DNA of 10,347 bases, taken from NCBI GenBank assembly GCA_030590405.1, contig JAUUYO010000117.1, positions 1 through 10,347 on the forward strand. Reading direction: 5' to 3'. The notes beneath the pieces are model-generated. The model ran no database searches. It was not told the origin of the DNA and saw nothing but the letters and a program-made list of their open reading frames with translations. Positions 7,248 to 10,347 of the stretch are shown piece after piece. The DNA comes from Kangiellaceae bacterium (GTDB lineage: Bacteria > Pseudomonadota > Gammaproteobacteria > Enterobacterales > Kangiellaceae). Made by a program: the position numbers and the translations under genes. How positions within the stretch are numbered: position 1 is the first letter of the stretch; every line of letters begins with the position of its first letter.

Positions 7248-7661
7248 ATGAAGGTAGAAGTCTCGTTTAAGGTTGAACAACAAATTTTAAGATGCTTTGT
7301 TTCCGGCAACAGTGAGCCGGAAAATATGCTGCCCTATTGGCAAGAAATGCTGGTCAGGTGCTGCAAAGAAAATCTTGACCGCTTACTTGTAACCTTGGCA
7401 CTGCGAGGCAGTTTTGACCGTTTTCAGGCACTGGAAGCCTTTCAATCGGTAATTGCTTTGCTTCAATCGACCCATGTCGCAATTGCAATAACTGATCTAA
7501 ACGAGCAAAGCGCCAGCGACAGCAAAATGGCTTGTCACATGGCGGCGGCTAAAAATATCAACGTCCTCTATGTGGAAAATGAAGCCCAAGGCAAGGACTG
7601 GCTCAATTCGCAAGTTTTGACCAACCCTGCGGAATTTACAACACCCCTTCCCTGTTTTTAA
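7248..7661 (+). CDS. Small STAS/SpoIIAA-like protein, second copy
   Basis: A 137-residue soluble protein, paralogous to the product at 5134-5526. The two align without gaps over about 119 residues with roughly 36% identity, sharing FKVE--IL-CF, YW, the LA-(I/L)-(K/R)-G-F core, DLN--SA-D and the closing WL. The last ~18 residues (ending TTPLPCF) have no counterpart in the first copy. AGGA at 7238-7241 with six-base spacing is a good ribosome binding site. Unlike the first copy it is not coupled to sbcB: 282 bases separate it from the sbcB stop. The divergence shows the duplication is old and that both copies have been kept as intact genes. Function is unknown. Confidence 0.8.
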   Translation: MKVEVSFKVEQQILRCFVSGNSEPENMLPYWQEMLVRCCKENLDRLLVTLALRGSFDRFQALEAFQSVIALLQSTHVAIAITDLNEQSASDSKMACHMAAAKNINVLYVENEAQGKDWLNSQVLTNPAEFTTPLPCF

Positions 7662-7672
7662 ATTAGTGTCGA

Positions 7673-8128
7673 TTATTCTTCGATTTCATACAGACTGTCG
7701 GCATCATCATCATAATTAAACGCGCCAAGTAATGTGAGATATTCATCACTTTCCACCCCGGAAATCTTGGCGCTATATTCGTATTCAAACAATAATACCA
7801 GCCAGGTGATATTTAACATGTCTTTTTTTTTGGCTTTGCTCATCAGCGCATCGAGATAGGAGCAAGAAAAGGAGCATTCCCCTGCGGCTTGTTTTATGCT
7901 GATAGTGCCCTCTTGCGAGCCATTGGTCTCCATATCCTCCGGCCTGAAATAACGCATTTTAAAATGACTTGACCAGATATTGCTAGCGCGGGTATTATTT
8001 TTGCTGAAATGTTCTTCAAAGTAATCATCAGGGATCTCAGCATAAGGATGTTTGGAGGCCCAAATAGAGACTTTGTTCTTTTTGGCGAAGAGATGGCCTT
8101 TTTCGATTTTTACGGGTTTTACCGGCAT
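7673..8128 (-). CDS. Imm22-family-like immunity protein, no toxin gene beside it
   Basis: A 151-residue soluble, acidic-tailed protein preceded by AGGAG (8139-8135) six bases from the ATG. Residues ~20-35 (VSIWASKHPYAEIPDDYF), a central FRPEDMETN region, an amphipathic SYLDALMSKAKKK and then a hydrophobic strand NITWLVLLFEYEY with YLTLLGAFNYD match the layout I know for immunity protein 22 (Imm22). That family neutralises polymorphic toxins delivered between bacteria. The assignment is from recall of the family pattern. The gene converges on the second STAS-like gene with 11 bases between stops and diverges from the dehydrogenase at 8273. No toxin, Rhs or CdiA sequence is present in the window, so it looks like an orphan defence gene. 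Confidence 0.6.
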   Translation of the reverse strand: MPVKPVKIEKGHLFAKKNKVSIWASKHPYAEIPDDYFEEHFSKNNTRASNIWSSHFKMRYFRPEDMETNGSQEGTISIKQAAGECSFSCSYLDALMSKAKKKDMLNITWLVLLFEYEYSAKISGVESDEYLTLLGAFNYDDDADSLYEIEE

Positions 8129-8215
8129 GGGTTACTCCTGATGGTGAGCGCTTATTAGTAGACTAGACAGATTTAATTGATTTTACCTCATATTGAAGCA
8201 TTCTGGGTATAGGTC

Positions 8216-8243
8216 TTGCGAGGAGAAGAGGATAGACTATATT
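8216..8243 (+). promoter_or_regulatory. Possible promoter for the short-chain dehydrogenase
   Basis: TTGCGA (8216-8221) and TATATT (8238-8243) are spaced by 16 bases, giving a short leader of about 23 bases to the ATG at 8273. GGA at 8264-8266 then sits six bases before the start. Confidence 0.4.
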
Positions 8244-8272
8244 CTGAGTAGTATGCTGGAATTGGAAAAACG

Positions 8273-9031
8273 ATGAGTAAAAATATGAATAAAATCGCTT
8301 TAGTTACTGGTTCTAGCCGAGGGATCGGCGCAGCCAGCGTTCTTTTGTTAGCCGAGCAAGGCTATGATGTATGCATCAATTATAAAAATAATGCAAAAGC
8401 CGCCAATGAAGTTTTGCAACAAGCAAAAGCGTTCGGTACTCAATGCATAGCGGTTCAAGCGGATGTTGCAAAAGAAGCGCAAGTCATCGGTCTGTTTGAG
8501 AAAATCGATCAGCAGTTAGGTGCGATTACCGCGTTAGTCAACAATGCCGGAATATTATTACCGCAGAGTAAGCTGGAAAATCTCAGCGCGGAAAGAATCA
8601 ATAGTCTTCTTACTGGCAATGTCACCAGTTATTTTTTATGTTGCAGAGAAGCTATCAAACGAATGTCTACCAACCATGCAGGTGTCGGCGGCACTATTGT
8701 TAATGTTTCATCAGCAGCGGCGCGTACCGGATCGCCAGGGGAGTATATCGATTATGCGGCGTCAAAAGGGGCGATTGATACGCTGACCAAAGGATTATCA
8801 GTAGAGGTTGCAGCGGAGGAAATTCGAGTGAATTGTGTGAGACCGGGGTTTATTAAAACCCAGATGCACGCCGATGGCGGCGAACCGGATCGAGTCGAGC
8901 GAATAAAAAATAGTATCCCAATGCAAAGAGGCGGCGAAGCATCCGAAATCGCCTCGGCCATTGCGTGGTTGCTTTCCGAGGATGCCTCTTATGTGACTGG
9001 AACGTTTATTGATGTGGCTGGTGGACGATAA
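8273..9031 (+). CDS. Short-chain dehydrogenase/reductase (FabG-like SDR)
   Basis: A 252-residue classical SDR, a typical length. The cofactor loop is T12-GSSRGIG19, followed by NNAG at 90-93, a catalytic Asn at N116, Ser in NVSS (146-147), and the Y161-AAS-K165 pair. The C-terminal ASYVTGTFIDVAGG motif is intact. The end of strand two (CINYK) has no acidic residue and carries K38, which favours NADP(H) over NAD(H). It resembles 3-oxoacyl-ACP reductases and sugar/alcohol dehydrogenases; the substrate cannot be read from sequence. A second ATG at 8285 is an alternative start, but GGA spacing supports 8273. It was probably followed in an operon by the alpha/beta hydrolase whose start survives 22 bases downstream. 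Confidence 0.92.
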   Translation: MSKNMNKIALVTGSSRGIGAASVLLLAEQGYDVCINYKNNAKAANEVLQQAKAFGTQCIAVQADVAKEAQVIGLFEKIDQQLGAITALVNNAGILLPQSKLENLSAERINSLLTGNVTSYFLCCREAIKRMSTNHAGVGGTIVNVSSAAARTGSPGEYIDYAASKGAIDTLTKGLSVEVAAEEIRVNCVRPGFIKTQMHADGGEPDRVERIKNSIPMQRGGEASEIASAIAWLLSEDASYVTGTFIDVAGGR

Positions 9032-9053
9032 TTGTGAAATTGGTATTATAATT

Positions 9054-9083
9054 ATGAAACTAATATTGCTTCCCGGGATGGAT
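9054..9083 (+). pseudogene. Start of an alpha/beta hydrolase gene, truncated after ten codons
   Basis: The ATG at 9054, 22 bases after the dehydrogenase stop, opens MKLILLPGMD. This is the characteristic first strand of alpha/beta hydrolases that begin LILLPGMDGTG. After the Asp the expected GTG and the rest of the ~250-residue enzyme are absent: the frame continues as unrelated residues to a TAA at 9195-9197. The break leads toward group II intron sequence, so mobile-element activity plausibly destroyed the gene. The call rests on ten residues only. Confidence 0.5.
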
Positions 9084-9229
9084 ACTCGCTCCATAAGAGT
9101 GAAAAACAAGGGCGGAACGAAGGTGATAAACAATCTTCAGATGCACCATCTCAACTGCCGCAGCCATTCTTATGTATTGAAAAATAAAGTGGTGTAACCG
9201 GGTGTCGAAAGATGCCTTTGTAGAGGCTT

Positions 9230-9304
9230 GAGCCGTGTGCGGGGAAACTCGCACGCACGGTTCTTAAGGGGACTGGCGGCAGTAATGTCGCCTGTTTACC
9301 CGAC
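9230..9304 (+). mobile_element. Group II intron 3' end (domains V and VI), truncated intron
   Basis: Bases 9230-9263 form a textbook 34-nt domain V. GAGCCGT pairs with ACGGTTC, a two-base GC bulge lies on the 3' side, and GTGCGGG pairs with CTCGCAC under a GAAA tetraloop; the catalytic AGC triad is intact. Domain VI follows, with GGCGGCA paired to TGTCGCC over GTAA and a candidate branch-point A at 9298, seven bases from a 3' end at about 9304 (CCCGAC). There is no reverse transcriptase reading frame, and no GTGYG 5' end or domain I is recognisable, so this is a non-autonomous remnant. The 9084-9229 stretch between the broken hydrolase start and domain V is probably also intron-derived, but I could not fold it reliably. 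Confidence 0.9.
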
Positions 9305-9355
9305 AGTCTGAAAAATATTTCTATCTAGTTCATGATCTCAATTATGAGGGCAATC

Positions 9356-9481
9356 ATGAATATAGAAAACCTAACCACCATAGAGTCCATTACGAATGTC
9401 CTTGAAGGTAATCAAGCTGTAGCCTATAGCGTTCTTGGTGATAAAACTGAGCGTTACCAGTTTATTCGCAAGATGTTTTGA
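9356..9481 (+). pseudogene. N-terminal fragment of a DDE/integrase-core transposase
   Basis: An ATG at 9356, preceded by GAGGG, encodes 41 residues including LTTIESITNVLEGNQAVAYS and LGDKTERYQFIRK, ending at TGA. The FLEG-QAVAFSV-DKDERYRWI pattern opens a group of integrase-core transposases of about 400 residues. After FIRK the family sequence stops and the toxin gene's 3' end begins four bases later on the other strand. Helix-turn-helix and DDE regions are missing, so it is inactive. Family call is from memory of the N-terminal pattern. Confidence 0.5.
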
Positions 9482-9485
9482 TCGG

Positions 9486-9761
9486 CTAATAAACCTGATC
9501 ATGATCACCCAGATTAACCAAGATGATTTCCTTATCTCTGATCTCTAACTCTAAAGTAATACGGTAACTCATATTGATCGAGACAGACGATAGATCTTTC
9601 AATCGACCTGACAAATTGTGAAGCCGCAATGAAGGGTGATAAGGATCAAGCTCTAATAATTCGAGGGTTTTCTGATACTGATTATGTATTTCTGGATGCT
9701 TACGTAAAAATTTTCTGGCTCTTTTAATATAGCTTTCAGGATAAATAAGCGTGTAAGCCAT
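9486..9761 (-). CDS. RelE/ParE-superfamily toxin of a type II toxin-antitoxin system
   Basis: A 91-residue basic protein. The opening strand (YTLIYPESYIKRARKFLRKH) leads into two helices, then HPSLRLHNLSGRLKDL, SYRITLEL and the closing ILVNLGDHDQVY. This is the compact RelE/ParE fold with the YRI strand and a C-terminal GDHD-VY motif typical of YafQ/RelE-like mRNA interferases; ribosome-dependent mRNA cleavage is the usual activity but is inferred. Its ATG overlaps the antitoxin stop by one base (TAATG), so antitoxin is made first and translation is coupled. The frame is full length and undamaged, unlike the flanking transposase pieces. Confidence 0.85.
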   Translation of the reverse strand: MAYTLIYPESYIKRARKFLRKHPEIHNQYQKTLELLELDPYHPSLRLHNLSGRLKDLSSVSINMSYRITLELEIRDKEIILVNLGDHDQVY

Positions 9762-10012
9762 TAATCGGTCACTCGTTTTATATGCTCAGCAACGCTGTCT
9801 TTTTTTATTCGGTCATTAGCAATATCGGCTCGCGCTTCAAGCAATGCCACTTCCAGTTCATATTCCCTCATTTTGCTGTATTTTTTTAGATCGACAATCA
9901 CGTATTTATCCTTTCCACGTACAGTAATAATCGCTTCATCATCACTTCGTAAAGCATTTTCTAAAGCAGAAACTCCTTTAGTTTTCAGTTCATTAGCTGT
10001 AATGCTTGTCAT
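9761..10012 (-). CDS. Phd/YefM-type antitoxin
   Basis: This 83-residue antitoxin precedes and overlaps the toxin gene. The N-terminal TANELKTKGVSALENAL, DDEAIITVRGKDKYVIVDLKKY is the Phd/YefM DNA-binding fold; the charged C-terminal helices (LLEARADIANDRIKKD) should bind and block the toxin. I place the start at 10012, not at the upstream ATG (10054). AAGGTGG (10024-10018) sits five bases before it, while the upstream ATG lies inside the -10 box and operator region and would not be on the transcript. The first 14 codons of the longer frame are therefore rejected. The pair should repress its own promoter. Confidence 0.85.
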   Translation of the reverse strand: MTSITANELKTKGVSALENALRSDDEAIITVRGKDKYVIVDLKKYSKMREYELEVALLEARADIANDRIKKDSVAEHIKRVTD

Positions 10013-10017
10013 ATCTG

Positions 10018-10024
10018 CCACCTT
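10018..10024 (-). promoter_or_regulatory. Strong ribosome binding site deciding the antitoxin start
   Basis: AAGGTGG on the minus strand, five bases before the ATG at 10012-10010, is near-ideal Shine-Dalgarno sequence. The alternative ATG at 10054 has only a weak TAGAG. Confidence 0.75.
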
Positions 10025-10033
10025 AATAACACT

Positions 10034-10063
10034 TTGTAGAGTGCGATCAATCATACTCTACAA
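10034..10063. promoter_or_regulatory. Operator palindrome of the toxin-antitoxin operon
   Basis: TTGTAGAGT (10034-10042) and ACTCTACAA (10055-10063) are perfect 9-bp inverted repeats separated by 12 bases, so arm centres are 21 bp apart, two helical turns. One arm lies between the -10 and -35 boxes and the other at the expected transcription start. This is the layout expected for cooperative binding by antitoxin dimers. Confidence 0.75.
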
Positions 10064-10078
10064 GATACAGTAATTCAA
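10050..10078 (-). promoter_or_regulatory. Sigma-70 promoter of the toxin-antitoxin operon
   Basis: On the minus strand TTGAAT (10078-10073) and TATGAT (10055-10050) are spaced by exactly 17 bases, matching 4/6 and 5/6. The start of transcription would fall near 10043, about 30 bases before the chosen antitoxin ATG and downstream of the rejected one. It overlaps the operator palindrome, implying autoregulation. Confidence 0.7.
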
Positions 10079-10086
10079 CAAGCCGC

Positions 10087-10347
10087 TCATTAGCAACAAA
10101 TGCGTATTCGCTACCTAAACACCCTTATGAATATACTGAAATCAAGTTGGTTAAAGTCAACATCGATTACCATGTGCAATTTGATGAGCACTGCTATTCG
10201 GTCCCTCACCATCTGGTTGGAGAGCGCATTGAGACGCACGCTAAGGCTAATGTCGTCGCGTTTTACTTTCATGGCAAACGAGTGAGCACTCATACTCGGA
10301 AATATTTTCCAGGAATGACAACCACGCCAGAGCATATGCCAGAGCGA
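10087..10347 (+). pseudogene. istA: IS21-family transposase IstA, C-terminal part, 5'-truncated (continues past window)
   Basis: A frame open to the right edge reads LPKHPYEYTEIKLVKVNIDYH, then HCYSVPHHLVGERIETHAK and FPGMTTTPEHMPER. This is the region after the DDE catalytic core in IS21 IstA proteins, where VNIDYHV and YSVP-HLVG are strongly conserved. No start codon, helix-turn-helix or catalytic core is present upstream; homology begins at about 10087-10100, close behind the -35 box of the toxin-antitoxin promoter. The protein's end and any istB gene would lie to the right. A copy lacking its 5' two thirds cannot transpose by itself. Confidence 0.85.

Noticed and set aside
8798..9133. A 111-codon minus-strand frame across the dehydrogenase 3' end.
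   Set aside because: It is antisense to a well-supported SDR gene, with no recognisable domain or ribosome binding site.
9009..9197. A 62-codon plus-strand frame overlapping the dehydrogenase end.
   Set aside because: Only ten codons from 9054 carry recognisable sequence; the rest is intron-like or non-coding and the upstream part is a shadow of the dehydrogenase gene.
10013..10054. Fourteen extra N-terminal codons for the antitoxin (start at 10054).
   Set aside because: That ATG lies within the -10 box and operator and has a poor ribosome binding site; the internal ATG at 10012 has an ideal one.

Overview
The window reads as chromosome from a moderately AT-rich gammaproteobacterium, probably aquatic. 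This rests on an AlgZ-type sensor kinase, an Escherichia-like exonuclease I (SbcB) and a TolB-propeller amidohydrolase of a kind common in marine Gammaproteobacteria. Species cannot be named from the sequence. The left three quarters hold ordinary housekeeping and accessory genes; the last ~1.3 kb is a graveyard of mobile-element fragments around an intact toxin-antitoxin operon.

Layout. 1-231 (-): 5' part of an AlgZ/FimS-like sensor histidine kinase running off the left edge. 232-361: divergent promoter region. 362-1049 (+): wrecked molybdopterin oxidoreductase gene, reduced to both ends by a large internal deletion plus a one-base frameshift. 1112-4348 (+): large exported beta-propeller/amidohydrolase. 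4349-4567: three consecutive palindromes. 4568-4927 (+): small lipoprotein. 5134-6965 (+): a small STAS-like protein whose stop overlaps the start of sbcB. 7248-7661 (+): a second, diverged copy of the STAS-like gene. 7673-8128 (-): Imm22-like immunity protein with no visible toxin. 8273-9031 (+): short-chain dehydrogenase, followed by the first ten codons of an alpha/beta hydrolase gene that is then lost.

Right end. The hydrolase start leads into a fragment of a group II intron, with textbook domains V and VI but no reverse transcriptase. Then come the first 41 codons of a DDE/integrase-type transposase, a complete Phd/YefM-RelE type toxin-antitoxin operon on the minus strand with a promoter and overlapping operator palindrome, and finally the C-terminal part of an IS21 IstA transposase running off the right edge.

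How the genes work together. Clear functional coupling is limited to the toxin-antitoxin pair and the STAS-like/sbcB pair. The STAS-like paralogs bracketing sbcB are the most interesting uncharacterised arrangement. I found no CRISPR array, rRNA or tRNA, and no convincing wholly new multi-gene system.
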